64,000 nucleotides of DNA from PGYR01 sp041675005 (GTDB lineage Bacteria > Bacteroidota > Ignavibacteria > Kapaibacteriales > UBA2268), in the NCBI GenBank assembly GCA_041675005.1, contig JBAYUQ010000011.1, forward strand, positions 26,817 to 90,816. Direction: 5' to 3'. The notes under the pieces were generated by a model. The model was not told the origin of the DNA. It searched no databases and saw nothing but the letters and a program-made list of their open reading frames with translations. The stretch's first letter is position 1. Every line of letters starts with the position of its first letter. Below are positions 17,238 through 27,244 of the stretch, piece after piece. Both the position numbers and the translations under genes were made by a program.

Positions 17238-20200
17238 ATGAAACATTCTCATACAACCTTTAAAAACAAGGGCAAAATCATCAATTACCTTTTGGTCTTG
17301 ATGATATTTTTCAACTTCCCCAATATTACAGATGCACAGGAAAACCCAATTGTAAAAGTTGTTGTTTCCGCAAAAGAAGGCGATAAAAATCCATTTATTG
17401 AAGTTAAATATGTTTTACGTGAATCAACGTTTATTCAAATTGACAGAATTGAAATAATTGATCAGGATCTTAATTTTTACGAATTGAAAGAAAAGGATAT
17501 AAGTGATGCTGACCTGAACGGTGATATCGGTTATACTGAAACTGCTAGTCCTTCCACAAAGACTTTCAATTGGTACTATGAGCCAACACTTACTGACAAT
17601 GATATATCAGGTAAATTAAATGTTAAGATATACCTTAGTGCAAAATCATCCCAACCCGCATCTATAAAGATTCATCTGGGTGATGTTATGCCACAATATG
17701 AAAATCAAACAGGTCCTGTTATCCTGAGAAATTCAGAGGGACCAACTGATAATTATCAACCATATACAGGGCTTTCACCGTTGGGAAATTGGCATAATAC
17801 TTTGCCGGATGCAGCTAAATTCTATGCAATAGGTTCAGTATCAGATTTCCCTGTTTACAGACATAGTTCAAGTAATTTTAATGGAAGGCCTACTTTGCCA
17901 AGTGGTTCTTCATTTTTTGCATTTAATGATGAAACAAAAACACGACAGATATGGATAAACGCAGCAGCTGGTAAAATGCAGGGACTTCCCGGAGCTCAAA
18001 AATTATGGGATTTCCAAATACATTATACCGGTGATGAAAAGTCTGGTACTGCAATTGTAGGTATAGCAAGCGACGGAACTCCAGATTTAACATCAACATC
18101 AACAACTAATGCCACACTGGAGTTAGAATATTCTTCATCTGATGCTGTGGCTTCAAATGAAGTTGAAATAGATAAAAAACCTGCACTTAAGCTAATAGTA
18201 ACTGCAGATAAGGATTATATTGAAAAGCCGGTTGCCCCTAATGATTCAGTATTTTTATATATTAAAGTAGATAAACCTGACGATAAAGGTGTTTTCAGCT
18301 CCGCTGAAGGTGCAAAAGTATTCGTTAGAAATGAGGTAAATAAAGATAATAAATTTGTTGAACTTGGAGGGAAAACTGATGCAAATGGCGAGTTAGTGTA
18401 CTTATACATAATTCCTGAAAATACTGAATTTGGTTTATACAGTATTCAAATTTATGCAGAAACTAATGATAGTGATGCACTTAAATCTAAAACAGTAAAA
18501 AGCGTAATAAAAGTTGCACCAGAGCCGGATTTAGAGATTACCTCTGATGAAGAATCGTACAAAATATTGCAGGAAGAAACAGTTGAAATAGATCTTATAG
18601 TACGAAATAAAGACGGTGAAATAGTAGAAGGCGCAAGAGTAACTGTAATTAATCCTATAAATCAAGCTGGTTTTGAGGAATATCTTGGAAAAACAGATGC
18701 TGGTGGAAAATTATTATATAAATTTCCTATTCCAAAAGATACAAAAGATTCAGCTTATGAATTTACTTTCTACGCAAATGAAACACTTGATGAATCCCAA
18801 AAATCTAATCCATTAAAAGTAAGAGTTATAGTTGGTAAAATACCAATTCTGTTGATTAACATTACACCTAATACAGACTACAAACTGAAACCCAATGAAT
18901 CGGAAAAAATTGTACTTACAATTACAGAAAACAAAGAGGGTGAAACAGTTCCAGTTGAAGATGCTCAAATATATATACAAGACGGTTTGAATGGAGATAA
19001 GTCTTTCAGATTTTTGGGAGCAACAAATGCAAATGGAGTAAGGCCGTATGATATTCTGGTTCCCGAAGAAAAAGAAAAAGGCGAATATGAAGTAAAGTTC
19101 TATGCTTCAAAGGATAAATATGTTGATTCTGAAAAATCTATTGTAAAAGTTGAAGTAAGTATTGACTCTTGCTGGAAGCAAGGCGCTTTGGAGTTCTGCA
19201 CAAAAAAAGGTTGGGAAGAGAAAGAAGGAGATCCAATTATAAAATCAAATGGAGAAGTCCTTATAAACAACTTGATTTCTTTTAGCGGAACAATGGAAAT
19301 AAATAAAGAAACCCTGAAACTCAATGCAAATGGAACTTTCTCAGTAAAAAATGTTCCACTTCCTGGAGGCGGTAATGGAACCATCACATTAATGAGCGGT
19401 AATCTGGTTAACGTTGAACTACTAGGTTCAAATGGAAGTTTTACGAATTTATTGAATCAATCGCTTTCCGCTGCACCAAAAATATGCGGGGTGCAAGTTG
19501 AAAAAATAACGGATATTAAGTTGATAGGTGGTACAAATGCAACAGGTGTTGAAATCAGTGCCTCGATTAAAATTCCGGGATTCGCTCCCGGATGTGATGA
19601 AGATGGAAAGAAACCGGTTGATACGGGCATAAAGGTAACTGGTTTAAAGATACAAAGAAATACAGGTATGTATTTTGATGGTTTTGAAGTTACTAATTTA
19701 TCTCCAGCTCCAAAATTCTGTCTTAACAAATTAACTTATAACTATGATCAGAAAACTGACAAACTTGATCTAGGAGCTGAATTCACTGTCCCATTTATGA
19801 AAGTTGGTGCAGGTGCATCATTCAGGAATGCAATGCTTGACAGTGTCGGATTCAAAGGTGAACTGGCAAAAGGAATACCAATTGGAAATACAGGGGTATG
19901 TGTACTAGGATTAGAAGGGAAAGCTCACGGACTTGCATTTCCACCTCTTGAACTTACATTTGGCGGAACAGTAAATAACTGCTTAAACAAAGATCTGATG
20001 GAGATAACTGCAAGAGCTGGCTACAAAGCACCATCTACTATTTATATCAATGGTGAAGCAAACTTTATGAAATTGCCGGGTACTACTTATTGGCAAATAA
20101 CAGGTACTCCTGAAATTAGGCTTGACTATAATAATGCGTTATTGAAATTGACCTCGCAACTAAAGTGTGGTACTTTTGACGGGAAAGCTTATGTGCTAAA

Positions 20201-21686
20201 TGGAGCATTCGATATGGGATACAAGGCAGATGAAGGTAAATTTACCGGAAGAGTAAACGGTAGTTTGACTTTACCAGAACTAGCATTTAAAGGATTTCCT
20301 TATGATATTATTAAAGCAAGATTAAAGCTTCCTTATACTGCATCAATGAATGCTTTGATAAATATGTCTGAAAACACCCGTCATATTTACACAGAATGCA
20401 ATTTTGCAGAACTTGGGAAATTTAATTTCCAGCTAGATTTGACAAAATCGAGCGACGACACAGAATTCTTTACTTATAACAAAGGTCAACAATATATACC
20501 ATCTATTGTTCCTATAGGTAAAAAAAGCAATGATGGAAATTCAATACAAGCAGATATAGAAAAAAGCATCAACATACCCGCAAATTCGGAGTGGATGTAT
20601 GTTAGAATTAATAGCACATTACATGCTCCTAGTAGCAAACTGATAATGCCTGATAAAACAGAGTTGACAGGACCTGATGAAGATGCAAATGTATTGCATT
20701 TTAATTCTGAAGATGGTTTAACTTCATTCTGGTCTGTTGAAGCTCCTATGGCAGGCGATTGGAAGATAGTATTATTAGATGGTTCTGAGTCCGATATTGT
20801 AGAAGTTTACATCACAGAAAGTGAAACTCCTTTCTCAGTTTCTGCTACTCAGAAAGATAATCAAGTTACATTGTCTTGGAATACAGATTCTTTTGAACCG
20901 ACTGATAATATAGAATTCTATATAGATGACAATGGTGATGGATTTGATGGTTATAAATTTGCTGAAGTTCGTGCGACTCAGGCTGAATATATATTCACAA
21001 TGCCAGACACTTTGGGTTACTGTAATAACTACATATATGCTTATGTGCAGTCAGATAGTGAAGAGTTGCTTGCTACTGGCTATGCGGATGCACCAGTAAT
21101 GAATGAAAAGACTTCATTACCTCCGCCACACGACATGACTGCCGTTTACTACACAACAGGAAAGCTGATGACAGTTGAGTGGATGCCGAATAACATGGAA
21201 AAAGTGGTAGGATATTATGTTATAGTTACTGACAAAGATGGCAATGATTCAACTTATGCTATAGTTTATGCAAATGACCATAAAGTTCAGTTCAATTTGG
21301 AAGATAATAAAGACATAACCATAAGAATGGCAGCAATTGATGCAGACTACAGAAGCGGATGCCCATCAGCACCAATAGATATTATTACTGATGTAGAAAC
21401 AGATCCTATTACAGGTTTAGTTTTCGATGAAAGTAGAATTTCAATAGTACCTAATCCTGTTACTGATCAAACTAATATATCATTTAAGTTGAATTGCAAC
21501 TCTTATGTAAGATTAGCAATATATGATATGTTTGGTAATAGAATAGCATTACTTGCTGAAGGTTACTACCAAACTGGTATTATAAACAGCAAGTGGAATT
21601 CTCAAGGACTGGCAGCAGGTACTTATTTGGTAAAACTAGAAGCTGAGGACATATACACAACACAGAAGCTAATACTAATCAAATAA
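17238..21686 (+). CDS. large T9SS-secreted surface protein with Ig-like and fibronectin-like domains
   Basis: A 1482-residue protein with an AGGAG ribosome site 6 bases before the ATG. A signal peptide (ending near DAQ, about residue 34) is followed by an N-terminal beta domain. Three related Ig-like modules of about 110 residues (about 315-635) carry the motif D(A/N)G/ANG-(E/K/V)L-Y.. and VFVRNEVNKDNKFVELGGKT-type strands. A long glycine-rich beta region (about 640-1080) follows, then a fibronectin III-like domain (about 1295-1390), and a type A T9SS sorting domain in the last 80 residues (IVPNPVTDQTNISF ... GTYLVKLEAED). The IKIHLGDVMPQYENQTGP region was not assigned. It has its own terminator. 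It is likely displayed on the cell surface; no catalytic motif was recognised. Confidence 0.92.
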   Translation: MKHSHTTFKNKGKIINYLLVLMIFFNFPNITDAQENPIVKVVVSAKEGDKNPFIEVKYVLRESTFIQIDRIEIIDQDLNFYELKEKDISDADLNGDIGYTETASPSTKTFNWYYEPTLTDNDISGKLNVKIYLSAKSSQPASIKIHLGDVMPQYENQTGPVILRNSEGPTDNYQPYTGLSPLGNWHNTLPDAAKFYAIGSVSDFPVYRHSSSNFNGRPTLPSGSSFFAFNDETKTRQIWINAAAGKMQGLPGAQKLWDFQIHYTGDEKSGTAIVGIASDGTPDLTSTSTTNATLELEYSSSDAVASNEVEIDKKPALKLIVTADKDYIEKPVAPNDSVFLYIKVDKPDDKGVFSSAEGAKVFVRNEVNKDNKFVELGGKTDANGELVYLYIIPENTEFGLYSIQIYAETNDSDALKSKTVKSVIKVAPEPDLEITSDEESYKILQEETVEIDLIVRNKDGEIVEGARVTVINPINQAGFEEYLGKTDAGGKLLYKFPIPKDTKDSAYEFTFYANETLDESQKSNPLKVRVIVGKIPILLINITPNTDYKLKPNESEKIVLTITENKEGETVPVEDAQIYIQDGLNGDKSFRFLGATNANGVRPYDILVPEEKEKGEYEVKFYASKDKYVDSEKSIVKVEVSIDSCWKQGALEFCTKKGWEEKEGDPIIKSNGEVLINNLISFSGTMEINKETLKLNANGTFSVKNVPLPGGGNGTITLMSGNLVNVELLGSNGSFTNLLNQSLSAAPKICGVQVEKITDIKLIGGTNATGVEISASIKIPGFAPGCDEDGKKPVDTGIKVTGLKIQRNTGMYFDGFEVTNLSPAPKFCLNKLTYNYDQKTDKLDLGAEFTVPFMKVGAGASFRNAMLDSVGFKGELAKGIPIGNTGVCVLGLEGKAHGLAFPPLELTFGGTVNNCLNKDLMEITARAGYKAPSTIYINGEANFMKLPGTTYWQITGTPEIRLDYNNALLKLTSQLKCGTFDGKAYVLNGAFDMGYKADEGKFTGRVNGSLTLPELAFKGFPYDIIKARLKLPYTASMNALINMSENTRHIYTECNFAELGKFNFQLDLTKSSDDTEFFTYNKGQQYIPSIVPIGKKSNDGNSIQADIEKSINIPANSEWMYVRINSTLHAPSSKLIMPDKTELTGPDEDANVLHFNSEDGLTSFWSVEAPMAGDWKIVLLDGSESDIVEVYITESETPFSVSATQKDNQVTLSWNTDSFEPTDNIEFYIDDNGDGFDGYKFAEVRATQAEYIFTMPDTLGYCNNYIYAYVQSDSEELLATGYADAPVMNEKTSLPPPHDMTAVYYTTGKLMTVEWMPNNMEKVVGYYVIVTDKDGNDSTYAIVYANDHKVQFNLEDNKDITIRMAAIDADYRSGCPSAPIDIITDVETDPITGLVFDESRISIVPNPVTDQTNISFKLNCNSYVRLAIYDMFGNRIALLAEGYYQTGIINSKWNSQGLAAGTYLVKLEAEDIYTTQKLILIK

Positions 21687-21710
21687 TTAACTTATAACAA
21701 CTAAAATACA

Positions 21711-21747
21711 AATCCCGATATTTGCAGAAAGTATCGGGATTTTTTTT
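21711..21747 (+). terminator. rho-independent terminator after the 1482-aa surface protein
   Basis: A 10-bp stem (AATCCCGATA at 21711-21720 with TATCGGGATT at 21732-21741) is followed by TTTTTT, 24 bases after the stop codon. Confidence 0.9.
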
Positions 21748-21825
21748 GTGTCAAATGAGGGGGGTATTTTCATGTTTGACATTTATTTTATGGAAATACT
21801 TCACATAAATATTCATTGTGCTGAA

Positions 21826-22025
21826 ATTCCCCTTTTTAAAAAAGGGGTGGCAGGCGCACGAAGTGTGTCTGACGGGGTATTTAAGTATTTTCATTATTTC
21901 ATATTTTATAATTCTTAAGGCTTATTTTATACTAATCACTATTCTGTCTTTCTGCTTTTTTTAACACCCCGTCTCACGCCTTTGGCGTGATCCACCCCTC
22001 TTTCGCGTTGCTTAAAGAGGGGAAT
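21826..22025. repeat. REPIN-like large inverted repeat
   Basis: The left unit (21826-21882: ATTCCCCTTTTTAAAAAAGG, then GGTGGCAGGCGCACGAAG, then TGACGGGGT) recurs in inverted orientation at about 21964-22025 (ACCCCGTCTCACGCC, CCACCCCTCTTT, AAAGAGGGGAAT). The two arms are about 80 bases apart. Each arm contains smaller palindromes of its own (CCCCTTTTT/AAAAAGGGG and CACGCC/GGCGTG). This is the layout of a mobile palindromic REP doublet. Only this element and the terminator were seen in 21687-22165. Confidence 0.75.
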
Positions 22026-22165
22026 ATCATCGCTGATAACTTATCATGTAAATAAACAGATAACCAATAGGGATTGTTTATATATAAAAATTTCTTCCGT
22101 ATAGATTTATTTAATTTCATTCTAATACTTTTTACTTTAATGCTTTTTCTAATAATATCCGATAC

Positions 22166-22774
22166 TTAGCGCTTTATTAATTCATCCTTAATTGCAGGAG
22201 TTTCAATTATTTGTATCCTTTTATTATCATTAACCCTATTGGTATCTTTTTTTAAATCATTTACAACTTCGAATAATATTTTTCTTAAGTTTTTATCATA
22301 TTTTTCAGAAAAAGCAGGATATTTATCTTTTTGCTGAATACCAAGAGGCCAACTGAACATAAACGATGTTGGAGTTAAATAAAAGTAGAAGAAGTCACGT
22401 ATAAAATCGTTATCTTTTTCTTTTAAAATGTTAATTATTTCAATATTGTTCTCACTAACAAATGAGCTTACTTTGTTAGCAAACATATTCTGTCCATCAA
22501 ATGCCCAAAAGCTATTGACTCTTCTCGCACAAGACTGTGCAAATTTCTCAACAATTGACTCGACGCTTATACAAGATCCGTTAAAAATGCTATCAATATA
22601 CTTACTAGAGTTTATATAATCCTCAGATTCAGCGTAATGTCCATAGATATCAAGAGGAAGTTCATCAAAATAATTTTTAACTTCATTACAGCTTATCAAC
22701 GGCGCACTAACATTGGATGAAAACATAAAACAAAATAGTATTGTGATAATTATACTTAATTGCAGGAATTTCAT
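22166..22774 (-). CDS. small secreted protein, family shared with next gene
   Basis: A 202-residue protein with a signal peptide (about 1-24). It appears to share a family with the gene at 22848: an N-terminal FxELP/LFP segment, a central helix-rich part with W and A-x3-F (SFWAFDGQNMFANKVSSF), then a FYFYL segment and a C-terminal charged helix KYDKNLRKILFEVVNDLKK. I recall this as a widespread Bacteroidetes family of unknown function. It is the last gene of the minus-strand operon that starts at 32394 and ends with a short basic tail. Confidence 0.75.
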   Translation of the reverse strand: MKFLQLSIIITILFCFMFSSNVSAPLISCNEVKNYFDELPLDIYGHYAESEDYINSSKYIDSIFNGSCISVESIVEKFAQSCARRVNSFWAFDGQNMFANKVSSFVSENNIEIINILKEKDNDFIRDFFYFYLTPTSFMFSWPLGIQQKDKYPAFSEKYDKNLRKILFEVVNDLKKDTNRVNDNKRIQIIETPAIKDELIKR

Positions 22775-22847
22775 TTATTTGTACCTCTATTTAATATAGT
22801 CTTTAAACATATTTATTCATTAATTATCTATTAATTTATAAATTATT

Positions 22848-23432
22848 TTAATGAGAATATTTTTCTAGGTTTTTGTTAAATTCATTAAATATAATCTTAT
22901 AAATATCTGGGTCTGTTTTTTTCAAGTGTTCAAATTTTTCAGAAAAAACGTCATCAGGATGCTGATTATCAAAGTAATAGTTCCAAAACGTAGCTTGACT
23001 CTTAATATCAAATCTCTTTAAAGTTTTAATAAATATCAAAAAATTTTCATTAATTTTATGATAAAGATGATACTGAAACATTGCATGTGAATTCCATTCA
23101 TCCAATTGAATAAATAGTTTAATAGTTCTACTAAAAAATAAACTATCATCAATACAACTTAATTGGAAATATCTTTCCACTACCTTCTCAGAAAAAGTAA
23201 ATTGTTTCCTTCTTTCAATATTAGGATTGTTTAAAAAATATTTATAAAAATTATTACTATCATTTGGAAAAAGATTAAAAAATTCTGTTTGATTCTTACA
23301 ATCGACCGAATCGCTAGTTAAATTTTCAATTGCTGTAATCATTTTCTGCCAATTGCTGTCACTTAAGGACATTGACGTATAACAGAAAGTGAAAAATATA
23401 TAAATAAATATAATAAGGGTTTTGTGTTTCAT
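22848..23432 (-). CDS. small secreted protein, relative of the 22166 gene
   Basis: About 194 residues when started at the ATG at 23432, which gives a normal signal peptide (MKHKTLIIFIYIFFTF). An upstream in-frame start at 23468 would add 12 residues before the signal. It carries FFNLFPNDSNNFYKYF, then EWNSHAMFQYHL, then FWNYYFDNQHPDDVFSEKF, a pattern I associate with a common but uncharacterised Bacteroidetes secreted family. No catalytic residues were recognised. It lies about 70 bases from each operon neighbour. Its role next to surface proteins is unknown. Confidence 0.75.
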   Translation of the reverse strand: MKHKTLIIFIYIFFTFCYTSMSLSDSNWQKMITAIENLTSDSVDCKNQTEFFNLFPNDSNNFYKYFLNNPNIERRKQFTFSEKVVERYFQLSCIDDSLFFSRTIKLFIQLDEWNSHAMFQYHLYHKINENFLIFIKTLKRFDIKSQATFWNYYFDNQHPDDVFSEKFEHLKKTDPDIYKIIFNEFNKNLEKYSH

Positions 23433-23538
23433 GTATAATTTTATCTTCAATCGTGTTCTCAAGGTCAATTAAATCTTTAAATTCTTTAGTTTCATCAGAG
23501 TAATACGACCAACTCTTTTTGCTCTCTTAGTTTCAGTT

Positions 23539-26500
23539 CTACTTCACTATCACCAAGCGAGTGTAATATATAATCTCTCCCGATTGCAAAATCACAGAAT
23601 AAGTACCAGAGCCAAAATCATCGGCATCGAATTCTATTAAGTGCGTTCCTACAGTTAGATTCTTGCTTATATTTTTTATCTGAGTGCCGAGAATGTCAAA
23701 TATCGTGATATTTATATCTCTTTTCTCTTTCAAGTATAACTCAAAGTAGCCAGTATTATTCACAGGGTTTGGTCTGATATCTAATACCACATTGGAGACG
23801 TCAACTAATCTCTTTTCAAATGCGCAGCACTCAGCTATCAGTATGCCATCTCTAGTGTTCACTCGTGAAAAACCATCAGCGAAATTGTCTATTCGTAACT
23901 CCAGTGGTGTCTCGAAATCGTCTCCAAGCAGAACTTCAGCATTCAATACAGCTAGTAGTCCATCTTGGTTAAGATTACCGTTTGAAGTAACATTTATATG
24001 ATCTGGGAATACTGTCAGAGTTTCATTCCCTGCTATATAGCCTTCATTAACAGGTGTGTTGTTAAACCGGGCAATTCTAAAGTTGTGATAAATTGAAAAT
24101 TCAATACCTGTCTTATTGGCATCGTTCATCAACTGAGCAATATCCTTTGTGGTAAGCCCTGTCCCTTCTTTCGGAGTTATTCTGACTGGAATATCAACAT
24201 TTGTTCCAACTATACCAGTTACACTCTCCACATAAATATCAGCACAGACAATGCCTCTACCTCTTATCAGAAGCGTATCAGGATCTGCCAGCCAGTCGCC
24301 GTTACTTTCAAAATAAATCTTCTTTTCAAAATCTCCAATCTGTTGCGGAGTAAAGTTAATTGCAACTTCTTTGCTATTGTCCACCTCTATTGTAATCGGT
24401 AATCCGGCATTTACATTTATATTCCCCGCACCTGTTTCTGTTACAGATGTTACATCTAGATCACCATTTCCAAAGTTCCTAATAACTGCTGTGGTGTCTA
24501 TAGACTCTCCAATACAAACCTCACCGAGATAGATAGCATTTTCTCTCATATTTATAACGGGTCTGAATCCGCGGCCTGTGAGATTAGTGTTTTCTGGATC
24601 TTCACATATTGCTTTATCGTTCATAACATAGTCAAGAAATGCTTCTCTGTTTTCTTCATCCTGTGGATCAAATTGGATATCAAATACCTGGTTCTCTCCT
24701 GGAGAAAGGTATATAGGATAAGTAACCCCAGCTGGCAAAACAACAGTATAATCGTTCGGATGTACACCTCTGATTCTTATATCCTCTATCTCTACACCTG
24801 CTGATCCTGTTGAAGTAACAACTGCCTGCAATGTAGAAGAATTTCCTATTCTTACATCGCCAAAAACTTTTGTCAACTCAGTTACCAATGAACGTGTTGC
24901 TACAACTGCACTAATATTTCTCGTCATCTCAAATCCTGAAGCTGTTCTGATTGTAACAGTACCGGTGTAGGTTCCTTCGTTGGTAAATTCGGCAACTATA
25001 TTAGCATTAGCACTACCATTAGAAGGTATAGTGAACTTTACCGGATTTACTGTAAAGGCATTACTAGTTGATGTTATGAACACCGAATCTATATCCACAA
25101 CACAAGCAGTTGGATTATCCAATTTAAGTGCGAAAGGATATTTTGTACCCGGACATATAGTATCAAAAGCTACTTCGGTTTGCTGTATCTCAAATATAGG
25201 TAAATCCCCCCTGCCTATAATGACGAGAGTATCAAATCCGGGTGCAGATTGACTTTCTATCACCAGTAAAGTCGTATCACTACCCTGAGTATTAGGAATG
25301 AACTGAATCAAAGCCCTGCCAATGGAGCCATCATCTGCTTTTGGTATTACCAAAGGAAAATCGGTAGCATTTCCAAGTGAAAACTGATTCAAAGAATTTC
25401 TGTAAAAATTATAATCTCGAATAGTTACATCACAACCTCCACGGTTGAGTATAGCCCATTCGAATGTAGCAGTATCTCCAATACATACAGCTCCCAGATC
25501 AAGTGTATCTGTTTTATCAGCAAAGTAAAATTCTTCGCTTTTACCCGTGCCAGATATAACTGCAGTATCTCTTACAATTAAAGTGTCACCACCGGGGAAA
25601 CCATCAAAATCTCTTATTTCCACTATCAGATTTACCTGATAATTGCCTAAAGCTCCAGGTTGAAAATGTATGTCAAGTGGTGTTGCAATATTGGGCTGTA
25701 ATGTTCCCGGTAAAGTTTGTGCGATTTTGAAATAGTTTATATCAGGAGTATTCCCCTCTATATAAATATCTACAACATCACGGCATCTGACATCTTTTAA
25801 AAATACACGGGCTGCCATTGTGTCCGCCGTTGACGGACAAACAAAACCGAATTCCATATCAGGTATAGAGTCTCTGCTAAGAATTCCTGGTACTGTAATA
25901 CATAACTCATCTATTGCAAGCGTATCATTTGCATTACCCATTAGCCGTATTGGTACTTTCAAATCAGCTGTATATAATCTCGGATCTGCGTGAAATGATA
26001 CAACACCCACAGCAGATGTGCTTTCCTCGAGCAAGTCAGGCGTAATACTGTTTGAAGTCGCAACTGTATATAGTCCTGAAGGAAGAGCATCTATTTCTAT
26101 TCTTACATTATTGAATGTGTTGTCTTTTGTGTTTGTAATTATGAATAAAACATCTAAAGTGTCTGGATAATAAGGGTGATAATTCGGGTCATTACAATCT
26201 GTCTGATGCAATGTGTCAAACGGAACGCATCCATCTGGTCTTGCATAGAAAATACCGTCACCTGCACCACCTGACGGCCCACCACCAGTTGTTGAACCTG
26301 CATCGATTACTTCAAGAGAGTCAACTATACCAATTTCTGTTGAAGCAAGGACTTTCTTCTGCCCGGCTCCTACGGATTCCTCATCCCATATTAATAATAC
26401 GGCACTATCTGTATAAGTAAGAGTGTTATCAGCATTTCGGTCTTTCCATAAGAATTTTCCAAGACCTTTTAGGGTATTCTGCCCAGTATAATCTGCCCAG

Positions 26501-27237
26501 TTCCCAAACATAAAAAAGTCAGGTGCAATCAGCCCTTGTTCTTTCAAATTACCCCTTGCAGTCAACCCTGGTTGAACCGTACTACCTTCCAAGGCCAGCC
26601 AAAATTCAGGTATTCCAGGTGCCATCGCATCGGTGAATTGTTGTTCTGAGTTATAATAACCATAAGATGTCACGATCGGTGTCCTATCATTGTTACCGAT
26701 TTTGGTATCTATTAGTAGAAGTACACCAACATCATGAGCTTTAGAAGACGTATCCGCAGAAACTGACATCTTAATAAATCCACCACTTGGTCTTTTACTC
26801 GGCTCCATTGAAAATGTAAATCTAACTTTTTCACCATCCGGCATATTGGCTATTAATTCCGAGTTTATCCTTGGCTTTCCGTTCAATGTGTCTCTGAACA
26901 ATCGGGAAACCGTCAAAGAGTTTTGAGGGGGGGGCATCTCTGTATTAGGGTCTTCCTCAAATGGCAACTGGAATATAATACTGTCTATCATCAAGTGAAC
27001 ATGAGAAGTAAAGTTTGGTGGTGTGATTCCATTGCCATCTTCATTATATATTAAAGATTTTGGATCAACAGTCGGATCCAGATAAGATGTATTAATATAA
27101 AAATGTCCATTTTTCAAAACAACCGCATCCAGTAAGTAGGGAGGTAGCATATCTTCCAGTTTCAACTCTTGCTGTGCCGGTAGCATTGATGGTGCAATAA
27201 TCAATGCAAGTATGAATATTTGAAAAATTCTTTTCAT
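23539..27237 (-). CDS. choice-of-anchor D-type T9SS surface protein
   Basis: A 1232-residue protein with a signal peptide (about 1-22). An N-terminal beta region of about 330 residues is followed by repeated 100-residue ASPM/SPD-2/Hydin-like beta-sandwich modules (choice-of-anchor D type). Their signature is a D-x-G-x-V/I-C-(V/I)-G-D/E motif and strands such as LDLGAVCIGDTATFEW and IYLGEVCIGESIDTTAVIR. The last 85 residues form a T9SS type A domain (DIRPNPVNNTGYFEL ... GSGTYSVILQSGE). It starts 7 bases after the OmpA-like gene, so it is in the same operon. Probably an extracellular structural or adhesive protein. Confidence 0.92.
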   Translation of the reverse strand: MKRIFQIFILALIIAPSMLPAQQELKLEDMLPPYLLDAVVLKNGHFYINTSYLDPTVDPKSLIYNEDGNGITPPNFTSHVHLMIDSIIFQLPFEEDPNTEMPPPQNSLTVSRLFRDTLNGKPRINSELIANMPDGEKVRFTFSMEPSKRPSGGFIKMSVSADTSSKAHDVGVLLLIDTKIGNNDRTPIVTSYGYYNSEQQFTDAMAPGIPEFWLALEGSTVQPGLTARGNLKEQGLIAPDFFMFGNWADYTGQNTLKGLGKFLWKDRNADNTLTYTDSAVLLIWDEESVGAGQKKVLASTEIGIVDSLEVIDAGSTTGGGPSGGAGDGIFYARPDGCVPFDTLHQTDCNDPNYHPYYPDTLDVLFIITNTKDNTFNNVRIEIDALPSGLYTVATSNSITPDLLEESTSAVGVVSFHADPRLYTADLKVPIRLMGNANDTLAIDELCITVPGILSRDSIPDMEFGFVCPSTADTMAARVFLKDVRCRDVVDIYIEGNTPDINYFKIAQTLPGTLQPNIATPLDIHFQPGALGNYQVNLIVEIRDFDGFPGGDTLIVRDTAVISGTGKSEEFYFADKTDTLDLGAVCIGDTATFEWAILNRGGCDVTIRDYNFYRNSLNQFSLGNATDFPLVIPKADDGSIGRALIQFIPNTQGSDTTLLVIESQSAPGFDTLVIIGRGDLPIFEIQQTEVAFDTICPGTKYPFALKLDNPTACVVDIDSVFITSTSNAFTVNPVKFTIPSNGSANANIVAEFTNEGTYTGTVTIRTASGFEMTRNISAVVATRSLVTELTKVFGDVRIGNSSTLQAVVTSTGSAGVEIEDIRIRGVHPNDYTVVLPAGVTYPIYLSPGENQVFDIQFDPQDEENREAFLDYVMNDKAICEDPENTNLTGRGFRPVINMRENAIYLGEVCIGESIDTTAVIRNFGNGDLDVTSVTETGAGNINVNAGLPITIEVDNSKEVAINFTPQQIGDFEKKIYFESNGDWLADPDTLLIRGRGIVCADIYVESVTGIVGTNVDIPVRITPKEGTGLTTKDIAQLMNDANKTGIEFSIYHNFRIARFNNTPVNEGYIAGNETLTVFPDHINVTSNGNLNQDGLLAVLNAEVLLGDDFETPLELRIDNFADGFSRVNTRDGILIAECCAFEKRLVDVSNVVLDIRPNPVNNTGYFELYLKEKRDINITIFDILGTQIKNISKNLTVGTHLIEFDADDFGSGTYSVILQSGEIIYYTRLVIVK

Positions 27238-27244
27238 ATTATTA

